Shown here one piece after another: positions 24,075 to 32,966 of a DNA stretch of 64,000 nt. Each line of letters begins with the position of its first letter. Position 1 is the first letter of the stretch. The notes under the pieces were generated by a model that made no database searches, was not told the DNA's origin, and worked only from the letters and a program-made list of their open reading frames with translations. The stretch comes from Oceanicella actignis (GTDB taxonomy: Bacteria > Pseudomonadota > Alphaproteobacteria > Rhodobacterales > Rhodobacteraceae): contig NZ_VNHJ01000003.1 of assembly GCF_008124525.1 (NCBI RefSeq), positions 1 through 64,000 of the forward strand. Direction: 5' to 3'. The position numbers and the translations under genes are program-made.

Positions 24075-24788
24075 TCAGCCGCCGGGCTCGGCGCAGCCGT
24101 TCTTGCGCGCCCCCTCGTCCCAGCGCGCGTGCAGGGCGCGGATGCGGGCGATGCGCTCTTCGATCTTCGGGTGGCTGGCCAGCCAGGCGGGGCCGCCGGC
24201 GGGGCCGGCGATGTCGGCCAGCTTGCGGAACATGGAGATCTGCGCCGCGGCGGGCAGGCCGGCCGCGCGCATCAGCGCGGCGGCGTAGGCGTCGGCCTCG
24301 AACTCGTCCCGGCGCGAAAGCCGCGCGGCCAGAAGGCCGGTCAGCAGCGTCGCGATCCATGCGCCGATCCCGGGCAGGAGCCGCCCCAGCACCATGGCCA
24401 GCGCCGCGCGCGCCGCGTTCTGCCCGGTCCAGTCGATCATGCGCCGGCGCGCGTGGCCCAGCGCCACATGGCCCAGCTCATGCGCGATGATCGAGCCGAT
24501 CTCCTCGGCCGAGAGCCGCCCCAACCGATACTGGTCGATCACGCCCTGGGTGACGAAGATGCGCCCGTCGGGCGCGGCAAGCCCGTTGAAGACCGGAATG
24601 CGATAGACATGCGCGCGCAGGTTCTCGGCCCCGGCGGCGCGGCCCAGGCGGCGCACCACGGCTTCGAGCGGCGGATCGTCCAGCGGCGCCGAGCGCGCGT
24701 CGAGCTCGCGTCGCAGCCGCCAGGCCGAGAAGCGCCACATCGCCAGCGCCCAGGCGATCATCAGAAGGATCGGCGTCAGCTTCAACAT
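24075..24788 (-). CDS. M48-family zinc metalloprotease
   Basis: 237 residues starting MLKLTPILLMIAW, an N-terminal membrane anchor (4-20). The zinc site HELGH (103-107) has a third ligand in RRDEFEADAYAAA. A second hydrophobic region (LLPGIGAWIATLLTGLLA) lies between them. Members (HtpX/YggG-like) degrade misfolded membrane or envelope proteins. The start is at the first ATG that gives the anchor; the upstream frame is basic and unconserved. It is convergent with the PIN gene and divergent from the SGNH hydrolase. Confidence 0.85.
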   Translation of the reverse strand: MLKLTPILLMIAWALAMWRFSAWRLRRELDARSAPLDDPPLEAVVRRLGRAAGAENLRAHVYRIPVFNGLAAPDGRIFVTQGVIDQYRLGRLSAEEIGSIIAHELGHVALGHARRRMIDWTGQNAARAALAMVLGRLLPGIGAWIATLLTGLLAARLSRRDEFEADAYAAALMRAAGLPAAAQISMFRKLADIAGPAGGPAWLASHPKIEERIARIRALHARWDEGARKNGCAEPGG

Positions 24789-24884
24789 GCCTTGGATATA
24801 GGGCGCAAAGGCGCGCGCGTCACCCGCATTGACGCGGCGTCGCCGCAAGCGGCGCTTGCGCGCCAGGGGGGCGTGCGGCAAGCT

Positions 24885-24896
24885 TTGGTTAACCAA
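24885..24896. promoter_or_regulatory. palindrome TTGGTTAACCAA upstream of the VPVPA-tagged hydrolase
   Basis: A perfect 12-bp palindrome ends 24 bp before the start codon, in an AT-rich patch that is rare in this sequence. TTGGTTAAC recurs at a near-identical distance before the second VPLPA-CTERM gene (36773). A further 7-bp dyad (CGCAAGC, GGC, GCTTGCG) lies at 24844-24860. A shared regulator is inferred; TTAACCA also resembles CtrA half-sites. Confidence 0.4.
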
Positions 24897-24919
24897 TATT
24901 GCGATCCAGGGAGGGATTC

Positions 24920-25870
24920 ATGAAACATCCATTCGCCGCGGCGGCGCTGGCGGCGCTGCTGGCCGGGCCGGCGGGGGCCGTCACCGTCGCCGAGCGCTAT
25001 TCGAGCTTCATCGTCTTCGGCGACAGCCTGTCCGATCCGGGCAATCTCTATGCCGCCACCGGCGGCGCGGTTCCGCAAAGCCCGCCCTATTACGCCGGCC
25101 GCTTCTCGGACGGTCCGGTCTGGGCCGAGACGCTGGGCGCGAAATTCGCGGCCGAGGGCAAGCCCGTGGCGAATTACGCCTTCGGCGGCGCCAAGGCGGT
25201 GCAGGCGACCGATTCTCCGTTCGACATTCCAGATCTGGCGGACGAGCTGGGCCTTTTCGCCTTTTCGGGCATGCCCGCCGCGCTTGGTCCCGAGCCCCTG
25301 GCGGCGCTGTGGTTCGGGGGCAACGATCTGTTCAAGGCCCAGGGCGACGGCGGCGCGGCGCTGATCGCGGCGGCCGAGGCGGCGGCCGATGCCGTGGCGG
25401 ATGCGGCGCAGAGCCTGTTCCTGTCCTACGGCATCGAGGACATCCTGCTGGTCAATCTGGGCGATGTGGGCGCGACGCCCGCCTATGCGGGCGGGCCGCT
25501 CGAAGCGGACATGACCGCGGCGACCCTGGCCTACAACGCGCGGCTTGGGGCGAACGCCGACCTTCTGCGCCTTTCGGGGCTGAAGGTGACCCTGTTCGAC
25601 AGCTATGCGCTGGGCAAGCGCATCGCCGACGATCCCGCGGCCTATGGCATCACGAACGCGACGGACGCGTGCTTCGACGGCGCGACGGTCTGCGCCGATC
25701 CGACCGCCTACGCCTTCTTCGACGGCGTGCATCCGTCCTCGACCGCCCACAACATCCTGGCGGCGCGCATCGAGGCGGCGCTGCCCGTGCCGGTTCCGGC
25801 GGCCGGCGGGATGCTGTTGCTGGGGCTTGGCGCGCTGGCGGCGGCGGGCGCGCGGCGCAAGGCCGCCTGA
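24920..25870 (+). CDS. SGNH/GDSL-family hydrolase with VPVPA C-terminal sorting signal
   Basis: 316 residues. A signal peptide spans 1-20. GDSL block I is VFGDSLSDPGN with nucleophile Ser36; block III is FGGND with Asn135; block V is DGVHPSS with Asp268 and His271. The enzyme is thus an intact esterase/lipase-type hydrolase, substrate unknown. The last 27 residues are V290-P-V-P-A294, a hydrophobic segment (MLLLGLGALAAAG) and RRK: the motif-TM-basic tail of exosortase substrates. I infer processing by XrtD (2745-4376). The start at 24920 follows GGGAGGG with good spacing; an earlier in-frame codon (24899) lies inside the putative regulatory region. Confidence 0.88.
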   Translation: MKHPFAAAALAALLAGPAGAVTVAERYSSFIVFGDSLSDPGNLYAATGGAVPQSPPYYAGRFSDGPVWAETLGAKFAAEGKPVANYAFGGAKAVQATDSPFDIPDLADELGLFAFSGMPAALGPEPLAALWFGGNDLFKAQGDGGAALIAAAEAAADAVADAAQSLFLSYGIEDILLVNLGDVGATPAYAGGPLEADMTAATLAYNARLGANADLLRLSGLKVTLFDSYALGKRIADDPAAYGITNATDACFDGATVCADPTAYAFFDGVHPSSTAHNILAARIEAALPVPVPAAGGMLLLGLGALAAAGARRKAA

Positions 25871-25876
25871 GCGGCG

Positions 25877-25904
25877 CGCGCCCCGTCCGAGCGGGCGGGG
25901 CGCG
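25877..25904. terminator. GC-rich hairpin between convergent genes
   Basis: CGCGCCCCG and CGGGGCGCG form a 9-bp stem with a 10-base loop in the 34-bp gap between the hydrolase stop and the VWA gene stop. There is no U-tract on either side, so termination efficiency is uncertain. Confidence 0.4.
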
Positions 25905-27092
25905 TCAGCGGCTGAGCTCCTTCATCGCGCCTTCGAGGCCCTGAAGGGTCATCGGATACATGCGGTCGGCGAAGATCTCGCGGATCATCTGGATCGAATG
26001 GGTGTAGCCCCACCGGTCCTCGGGCACGGGGTTGATCCAGACGTTCGAGGGCCACTGGTCGATGGCGCGGCGCAGCCAGACCTCGCCGGCCTCTTCGTTC
26101 CAGTGCTCGTTGGCGCCGCCGGGATAGGCGATCTCGTAGGGGCTCATGGACGCGTCGCCGATGAACACGCACTTGTAGTCGCGCCCATAGGTGCGCAGCA
26201 CCTCCCAGGTGGGGATCTGCTCGGTCCAGCGGCGGCGGTTGTCCTTCCACACGCCTTCGTAAAGGCAGTTGTGGAAATAGAAGTATTCAAGGTGCTTGAA
26301 CTCGGACCGCGCGGCCGAGAACATCTCTTCCATCACCTTGACGTGGTCGTCCATCGAGCCGCCCACATCCATGAACAGCAGCACCTTGACCGCGTTGCGC
26401 CGCTCGGGGCGGGTCTTGACGTCAAGATAGCCATGCTCGGCGGTCGAGCGGATGGTGCCGTCGAGGTCCAGCTCCTCGGCCGCGCCCTCGCGCGCCCAGC
26501 GGCGCAGGCGCTTGAGCGCGACCTTGATGTTGCGCGTGCCCAGCTCGACCGAGTCGTCGAAGTTGCGGAACTCGCGCCGGTCCCAGACCTTGACCGCGCG
26601 GCGGTGGCGCGAGCGGTCCTGCCCGATGCGCACGCCCTCGGGGTTGTAGCCATAGGCGCCGAAGGGCGAGGTTCCGGCCGTGCCGATCCACTTGTTGCCG
26701 CCCTGGTGGCGGCCCTTCTGCTCTTCGAGCCGCTTGCGCAGCGTCTCCATAAGCTTGTCGAAGCCGCCGAGCGCCTCGATCTGGGCCATTTCCTCGGGGG
26801 TGAGGTGCTTTTCGGCCAGCTTGCGCAGCCATTCCTCGGGCAGGGCGACGGGCGAGCCGCCCTCGGGCGCGCCCGAGACGGCCTCGAGCCCCTTGAACAC
26901 CTGGGCGAAGACGCGGTCGAACTTGTCGATGTTGCGCTCGTCCTTCACCAGCGCCGCGCGGGCCAGGTAGTAGAAGCCCTCGACGTCATACATGACGACC
27001 TGCTTCTCCATCGCCTCGAGCAGCGTCAGGTATTCGCGCAGCGACACGGGCACCTTGGCCTCGCGCAGCGCAAGAAAGAAGTTCACGAACAT
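25905..27092 (-). CDS. VWA-domain (CoxE-like) protein paired with MoxR
   Basis: 395 residues. The N-terminal half is helical (FVNFFLALREAKVPVSLREY); the C-terminal half is a von Willebrand A fold with a MIDAS-like VLLFMDVGGSMDDH, where Gly replaces the first Ser of DxSxS. Proteins of this kind work with MoxR AAA+ ATPases as chaperones that mature or insert cofactors into enzyme complexes. A moxR gene heads the same minus-strand run (27737-28579). The client complex is unknown; no carbon monoxide dehydrogenase genes are in the window. Confidence 0.85.
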   Translation of the reverse strand: MFVNFFLALREAKVPVSLREYLTLLEAMEKQVVMYDVEGFYYLARAALVKDERNIDKFDRVFAQVFKGLEAVSGAPEGGSPVALPEEWLRKLAEKHLTPEEMAQIEALGGFDKLMETLRKRLEEQKGRHQGGNKWIGTAGTSPFGAYGYNPEGVRIGQDRSRHRRAVKVWDRREFRNFDDSVELGTRNIKVALKRLRRWAREGAAEELDLDGTIRSTAEHGYLDVKTRPERRNAVKVLLFMDVGGSMDDHVKVMEEMFSAARSEFKHLEYFYFHNCLYEGVWKDNRRRWTEQIPTWEVLRTYGRDYKCVFIGDASMSPYEIAYPGGANEHWNEEAGEVWLRRAIDQWPSNVWINPVPEDRWGYTHSIQMIREIFADRMYPMTLQGLEGAMKELSR

Positions 27093-27120
27093 GGCGCCGG
27101 CCTCCGAAGGAATTGGCGGG

Positions 27121-27294
27121 TCAGTTGGTCAGTCCCTGCCAGTCGCCGATGGTGACGACGGCGTAAAGCGCCAGCGCCGCCGCCAGGCCGTGGACGATGC
27201 CGTAGCGGATGCGGTCGGCCAGGCCGCCGCCGGCGCGGCGCGCGCGCAGCCATCCCAGGGCGAAGAAGGCGATGAAGACGGCAAGCAGGATCAT
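27121..27294 (-). CDS. 57-residue single- or double-span membrane protein
   Basis: ATG at 27294 overlaps the stop of the GNAT gene (ATGA) and opens a 57-residue frame ending at 27121. The sequence has a hydrophobic N-terminus (ILLAVFIAFFALGW), a basic loop (RARRAGGGLADRIRY) and a second hydrophobic stretch (IVHGLAAALALYAVVTI). This layout matches short membrane proteins common in Rhodobacterales that are sometimes misnamed apolipoprotein acyltransferase. Function is unknown. The tight overlaps and its position between GNAT and the VWA gene support a real gene in the moxR operon. Confidence 0.7.
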   Translation of the reverse strand: MILLAVFIAFFALGWLRARRAGGGLADRIRYGIVHGLAAALALYAVVTIGDWQGLTN

Positions 27295-27736
27295 GGGCGC
27301 TCCGCTCGGGCATACTTGATGAAGGGCGTGCGTTCGGCGACGCGGTCATACAGGGCGCGTGCCGCGTGGTTGAACTCTTGCGTCAGCCAGTAGACCGTCG
27401 GCCGTCCGGCCTGGTCGGCGGCGGCGTAGACGGCCTCGATCAGCGCGCGGCCAAGGCCGGCGCCGCGCGCGGACGGGTCCACATAGAGATCCTGCAGATA
27501 GGTGACCCCCTCGGGGCGCCAGCAGTGATCGTGGAAGATGAAGTGGACCAGCCCCGCCGGCGCGCCGTCGCGCTCGGCGATCAGCGCGCGCATGTTCGCC
27601 GAGCCGCCCGGCAGGAGGCGCGCGAAGGTTTGCGCATAGGTCTCTCCGGGCAGCGCGGCGCCGTAGAAGTCGAGATAGCCGCGCCAGAGCGCGCGCCAGC
27701 GCGGCGCGTCCTCGGGCGCGAGGGGGCGGATGACGC

Positions 27737-27740
<4 letters not shown>
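27291..27740 (-). CDS. GNAT-family N-acetyltransferase
   Basis: 149 residues starting at GTG 27740, which overlaps the moxR stop (GTGA). The acetyl-CoA-binding region is clear: VTYLQDLYVDPSARGAGLGRALIEAVY, followed by VYWLTQEFNHAARALYDRV, the usual beta4-alpha3 and beta5-alpha4 elements. The acceptor substrate is unknown. It lies inside the moxR operon between moxR and the small membrane protein. Confidence 0.85.
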
Positions 27741-28579
<839 letters not shown>

Positions 28580-28862
28580 CGAATCCTGCCTGAATTTCGC
28601 GTGACGATGGTCGCTTGACGGCGCAAATTGCCCTGATAGCGGCGCGGAGGCAAGCTTTGCCTCGATTTGCGGAACGGCGTGCCGCATCGCCTCGCGCCCG
28701 CAAGGTTGAACGGAAAAGCGCAAGCTTTCGCGTGACATGCGCCGGGTCTGGCGCTATCAGTTCGACCCAAGGCGGGCGGCCGCGGCAGGGGAGGGCCGGG
28801 CGCGACAGGCGCCGAAAAGGCGACGCGCCGCCTTAGGGGAAGCCAATGCGAGGTGTTGGGAG

Positions 28863-29285
28863 ATGAAGTCCGAAATCGTGCTTGAGCCCGGCTATGTTCC
28901 GGCTGAGGACGAGCCGTTCATGAACCCGCGGCAGAAGGAATATTTCCGCCGCAAGCTGCTTGCCTGGAAGGAAAGCATCCTGAACGAGAGCCGGAGCACG
29001 CTGGAGGGCCTTCAGGAAGGGCCGATCTACGCCCCGGACATCGCCGACCGCGCCGCCGCCGAGACCGACCGGGCGATCGAGCTGCGCACGCGCGACCGCC
29101 AGCGCAAGCTGATCGCCAAGATCGACGCGGCGCTGCGCCGGATCGAGGACGGCACCTACGGCTATTGCGAGGTCACGGGCGACCCGATCAGCCTCAAGCG
29201 GCTGGACGCGCGCCCGATCGCCACGCTGAGCCTGGCCGCGCAGGAGATGCACGAGCGCCGCGAGAAGGTCTATCGCGACGACTGA
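28863..29285 (+). CDS. dksA: DksA/TraR-family RNA polymerase-binding protein
   Basis: 140 residues. A long coiled coil (about 25-100) carries the acidic-tip region IADRAAAETDRAIELRTRDR. It is followed by the C4-finger region, which reads YGYCEVTGDPISLKRLDARPI and ATLSLAAQEMHERR. Three of the four E. coli zinc cysteines are replaced, leaving one. This one-cysteine form is usual in alphaproteobacteria and is thought to be less dependent on zinc. It modulates rRNA and amino-acid promoters together with ppGpp. A good terminator follows. Confidence 0.92.
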   Translation: MKSEIVLEPGYVPAEDEPFMNPRQKEYFRRKLLAWKESILNESRSTLEGLQEGPIYAPDIADRAAAETDRAIELRTRDRQRKLIAKIDAALRRIEDGTYGYCEVTGDPISLKRLDARPIATLSLAAQEMHERREKVYRDD

Positions 29286-29326
29286 GGCGCGGGCCTCGCC
29301 CGGCCGAATCGCAAGGCGAAGAAAAC

Positions 29327-29364
29327 GGGCCGCGCCGGCAGATCCGGCGCGGCCCCTTTCGTTT
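29327..29364. terminator. strong intrinsic terminator after dksA
   Basis: A perfect 12-bp stem (GGGCCGCGCCGG, loop CAGAT, CCGGCGCGGCCC) is followed by CTTTCGTTT. GAAAA on the left allows it also to serve the convergent leuA. Confidence 0.85.
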
Positions 29365-29393
29365 CGCGCGGCGTCCCTGCCGCGGGCGGGGGC

Positions 29394-30968
29394 TCAGGCC
29401 CCCTTGGCCATGGCGTCCGGGGCGCGCTTTTCCCGCCGCACCATCAGGCGGTTGAGCGCGTGCACATAGGCCCGCGTCGAGGCCAGGATGGTGTCGGTGT
29501 CGGCCGACTGGCCCGAGGCGATGCGCCCGTCCTCCTCGATGCGGACCGAGACGGTGGCCTGCGCGTCGGTCCCCTCGGTCACGGCGTGAACCTGGTAGAG
29601 CTGCAGCCGCGCCTGGTTCGGCACCAGCTGGTTGACCGCCTTGAAGCAGCTGTCCACGGGGCCGTCGCCGGTCGCGGTGGTGGTCTTCTCTTCGCCGTCG
29701 ATCTCGAGCGTCAGCACCGCCGAGGGACGCAGCGTGCCGCAGGTGACGGTCAGCGACTTGACCTTCACGCGGTCCGAGCCAGCGTCCGAGTGCATCTCGG
29801 TCATCAGCGCCAGCAGGTCCTCGTCATAGACCTCCTTCTTCTGGTCGGCCAGGGCCTTGAAGCGCACGAACACGTCGTTGAGCTGGTTGTCGCCCAGCTC
29901 GAAGCCCAGCTCGCGCAGCTTGGCGCGCAGGGCGTTGCGGCCCGAATGCTTGCCCATCACCAGGTTCGAGGCGGTCAGGCCCACATCCTCGGGGCGCATG
30001 ATCTCGTAGGTGCCGGCGTGCTTGAGCATCCCGTCCTGGTGGATGCCCGATTCATGCGCGAAGGCGTTCTTGCCGACGATGGCCTTGTTGTATTGCACCG
30101 GAAAGCCGGTGATGCGGCTGACCAGGCGCGAGGCCTGCATGATCTTGGTCGTGTCCACGCCCGTGCGCCAGGGCATGATGTCGTTGCGCACGCGCATGGC
30201 CATCACCACCTCTTCGAGCGCGGCGTTGCCCGCGCGCTCGCCCAGGCCGTTGATGGTGCATTCCACCTGCCGCGCGCCCGCCTCGACCGCCGCCAGCGCG
30301 TTGGCCACGGCCATGCCCAGATCGTTGTGGCAATGGGTCGAGATGACGACCTTGTCGATGTCGGGCACGCGCTCCTTGAGCATGCGGATCAGCGCCGCGC
30401 TTTCGCCCGGCGCGGTGTAGCCGACCGTGTCGGGGATGTTGATCGTGGTCGCGCCGGCCTTGATCGCGGTCTCGACGGCGCGGCACAGGAAATCGTGCTC
30501 GGTGCGGGTGCCGTCCTCGGGGCTCCACTGCACGTCGTCGGTCAGCGAGCGCGCATGCGAGACCGAGCGCGCGATGGCCTCGAGCACCTCTTCGGGCTCC
30601 ATCTGCAGCTTGTATTTCATGTGCAGCGGCGAGGTGGAGATGAAGGTGTGGATGCGCGCGCGCCGCGCGCCCTGCAGCGCCTCCCAGGCGCGGTCGATGT
30701 CCTTCGCGCCGGCGCGGGCGAGCCCGCACACCACCGCGTTCTTCACCACCTTGGAAATCTCGCGCACCGCTTCGAAATCGCCTTCGGAGGCGATGGGAAA
30801 GCCGGCCTCGATGATGTCGACGCCCATCTCGTCCAGCAGCGTCGCGACCTCGAGCTTCTCGGTCAGCGTCATGGTCGCGCCGGGCGACTGCTCGCCGTCG
30901 CGCAGCGTGGTGTCGAAGATCAGCACGCGCTCCTGCTCGGGGGCGCCGTTTGCGGTCTGTTCGGTCAT
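29394..30968 (-). CDS. leuA: 2-isopropylmalate synthase
   Basis: 524 residues. It performs the first committed step of leucine synthesis (2-oxoisovalerate plus acetyl-CoA). The DRE-TIM barrel opens with IFDTTLRDGEQSPGATM; HCHNDLGMAVANALAAVEAG is the metal-binding HxH strand; NAFAHESGIHQDGMLK is the linker active-site region. The C-terminal leucine-binding regulatory domain (about 390-515, VTCGTLRPSAVLTLEIDGE) is present, so feedback inhibition is likely. It is monocistronic, convergent with dksA. Stretch 30969-31221 upstream holds no gene that I can support. Confidence 0.96.
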   Translation of the reverse strand: MTEQTANGAPEQERVLIFDTTLRDGEQSPGATMTLTEKLEVATLLDEMGVDIIEAGFPIASEGDFEAVREISKVVKNAVVCGLARAGAKDIDRAWEALQGARRARIHTFISTSPLHMKYKLQMEPEEVLEAIARSVSHARSLTDDVQWSPEDGTRTEHDFLCRAVETAIKAGATTINIPDTVGYTAPGESAALIRMLKERVPDIDKVVISTHCHNDLGMAVANALAAVEAGARQVECTINGLGERAGNAALEEVVMAMRVRNDIMPWRTGVDTTKIMQASRLVSRITGFPVQYNKAIVGKNAFAHESGIHQDGMLKHAGTYEIMRPEDVGLTASNLVMGKHSGRNALRAKLRELGFELGDNQLNDVFVRFKALADQKKEVYDEDLLALMTEMHSDAGSDRVKVKSLTVTCGTLRPSAVLTLEIDGEEKTTTATGDGPVDSCFKAVNQLVPNQARLQLYQVHAVTEGTDAQATVSVRIEEDGRIASGQSADTDTILASTRAYVHALNRLMVRREKRAPDAMAKGA

Positions 30969-31221
30969 CTCATTGATTCCCTGTCCGGGTCCGGCATCGC
31001 CGGGTTGCTTCCTGCGGCGCGAAGCGGCGTCCCCTGAGCGCGCGCGCCGACGACCCCGGCACGCTCAGGGGCGGCTAAGGAGAAGAAGCGCGGCGCGCAC
31101 GCCGCCGGTCCCGCGGCGGGCGCGGGGCAGGGGCAGGGGGCGTATGGGCGCGCGGTGCGTCATGCGGCCGAATATACGCGCCGCGGCGCGAAAGAAAAGC
31201 GCATCTTGCGCGCCGCGCGCG

Positions 31222-32637
31222 TCACTGCGCCTGGCTGGGGGCGGGCGCCGAGGCGCGGCGGCCATCGATCCACTCGCCCTCGTAGACGGCGCCCGAGGCG
31301 TATTCCATCTTGCCCTCGCCATGGCGCTGACCGTTGCGGAAGGCGCCGGTGTAGACGTCGCCGTTGCGGTAGACCGCCACGCCCTGGCCGTGGATCTCGC
31401 CGCCTTTCCACGAGCCGGCGTATTCGAAGCCGTCGGGCATGGTGATGCGGCCCTGACCCTCGCGCAGCCCCTCGACGAAGTCGCCCTCGTAGACCGAGCC
31501 GTCGGGGAAGGTGGTGCGGCCCTTGCCGTGCTGCAGGCCGGCCTTCCATTCGCCCTCGTAGACGTAGCCGTCGGGGTAGGTGATCTTGCCCACGCCGTCC
31601 TGCTTGCCGTCCTTGAAGGCGCCCTCGTAGACGGCGCCGTTGGCGTAGCGCGCCACGCCCTGGCCCTCGATGCGGCCCTCGACCCAGTCGCCTTCATACG
31701 AGCCGCCGTCGGCATAGGTGATCTTGCCCTTGCCGTGCTGCTTGCCGTCCTTGAACTGGCCCTCGTAGACGGCGCCGTCGGGATAGACCGCGCGGCCCTG
31801 GCCGTCGATCTTGCCGCGCGACCACGTCCCCTCGTAGCGGAAGCCGTCGGCGGCGACGAAGGTTCCCTGGCCGTGGCGCTCGTCGGCGTCGAACTCGCCC
31901 TCATAGACGTCGCCGTTGGCGTAGCGCGCGACGCCCCGGCCATGGCGGTTGCCCTGGACGAACTCGCCCTCGTAGACGTCGCCATTGGCCTGCACGGCGA
32001 CGCCGACGCCGTCGATCTCGCCGGCCTTCCACGAGCCCTTGTAGACGAAGCCGTCGGGCAGGCGGATCTCGCCCTGGCCCTCGCGCTTGCCGGCCACCAG
32101 GCGGCCGGCATAGACAGAGCCGTCGGGATAGGTCACCACGCCTTCGCCGTCGGGCAGGCCGTCCTTGAATTCGCCCTCGTAGCGGTAGCCGTTGGGGCGG
32201 GTCATGACGCCCTTGCCGTTCTGGCGCGAGTCGCGGAACGCGCCCTCGTAGACGATGCCGTTGGCATAGCGCGCCACGCCCTGGCCCTCGATGCGGCCCT
32301 CGACCCAGTCGCCTTCATACGAGCCGCCGTCGGCATAGGTGATCTTGCCCTTGCCGTGGGGGCGGCCGTCCTTGAACTGGCCCTCGTAGACCGAGCCGTT
32401 GGGATACTCGGCGCGGCCCTGACCCTCGATGCGGCCCTCGACCCACTCGCCGACATAGCGGAAGCCGTCGGGGCGCGTGAAGGCGCCCTTGCCGTGCTGC
32501 TTGCCGTCCTTGAACTCGCCTTCATAGACGTCGCCGGTGTCGTAGGTCTTCTTCACCACCTCGGCGCGCGCCGAGAGCGGCCCCGCGGCCAGGGCCGCGG
32601 CCAGCGCCGCGAAAGCGAATCCGGGCTTGCTGCGCAT
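31222..32637 (-). CDS. exported MORN-repeat protein with 18 full repeats and a partial one
   Basis: 471 residues. The signal peptide covers about 1-24 (FAFAALAAALAAGPLSARA). The remainder is a regular array of 23-residue MORN repeats of type (V/R)YEGE(F/W)xxGxxxGxGxxxxxxG: 18 complete units and a final partial one, with no other domain. MORN arrays form elongated beta-solenoids that bind lipids or proteins, so an envelope role is likely but undefined. Repeats 3-5 and 12-14 are almost identical in protein and partly in DNA, showing a nine-unit duplication. The start at 32637 follows a GGATGGAAG site. A weak hairpin and T-run (31190-31206) follows the stop. Confidence 0.88.
   Translation of the reverse strand: MRSKPGFAFAALAAALAAGPLSARAEVVKKTYDTGDVYEGEFKDGKQHGKGAFTRPDGFRYVGEWVEGRIEGQGRAEYPNGSVYEGQFKDGRPHGKGKITYADGGSYEGDWVEGRIEGQGVARYANGIVYEGAFRDSRQNGKGVMTRPNGYRYEGEFKDGLPDGEGVVTYPDGSVYAGRLVAGKREGQGEIRLPDGFVYKGSWKAGEIDGVGVAVQANGDVYEGEFVQGNRHGRGVARYANGDVYEGEFDADERHGQGTFVAADGFRYEGTWSRGKIDGQGRAVYPDGAVYEGQFKDGKQHGKGKITYADGGSYEGDWVEGRIEGQGVARYANGAVYEGAFKDGKQDGVGKITYPDGYVYEGEWKAGLQHGKGRTTFPDGSVYEGDFVEGLREGQGRITMPDGFEYAGSWKGGEIHGQGVAVYRNGDVYTGAFRNGQRHGEGKMEYASGAVYEGEWIDGRRASAPAPSQAQ
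31646..31737. repeat. 92-bp exact internal repeat in MORN gene, copy 1
   Basis: Identical base for base to 32267-32358. The offset of 621 bp equals nine 69-bp MORN units, so the copies are in register. This indicates recent duplication or gene conversion inside the gene. Confidence 0.85.
32267..32358. repeat. 92-bp exact internal repeat in MORN gene, copy 2
   Basis: Partner of 31646-31737; it encodes the same repeats (ARYANG, GSYEGDWVEGRIEGQG, GKGKITYADG region). Confidence 0.85.
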
Positions 32638-32966
32638 CGATCTTCCATCCCCTGCCGGCGCATGGCGCCTTGTTGTTCCTTGCGTTGCGCGCAGCGGGCC
32701 GGTCCGCGCGCGTCGCCGGGCGGCGACACGATACGGGCGGCGCTTTCGCCGCGCAACGATGCTGCGCATGGTGCATTCAAATTTCGTTCATTTCAATCCG
32801 TCCGCGCCGCCGCACGCCCGCCATGCGCCCCTCCGGGGCGCGCGCTCGGGCCGCGGCGGGCAACGCGCCCTTGTCTCGGCGCCCGCGCTGGGGCTATCTG
32901 CCAAGCGCGAAAGCCGCGACCCGCGGCGCGCGTCGCCGAGGCCAACAGACGGGATCATACGCCGCC
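32638..32966. other. divergent intergenic region between the MORN gene and nadE
   Basis: 329 bp with no supported gene. It must contain promoters for both neighbours. The only notable feature is an AT-rich patch at about 32770-32796 (ATTCAAATTTCG, TTCATTTCAAT) within otherwise very GC-rich DNA, a plausible promoter site. I cannot assign elements. Confidence 0.5.

Noticed and set aside
31222-32637. Regular about 69-bp repeats as a CRISPR array
   Set aside because: The repeats are in-frame MORN codons without unique spacers; no cas genes nearby.
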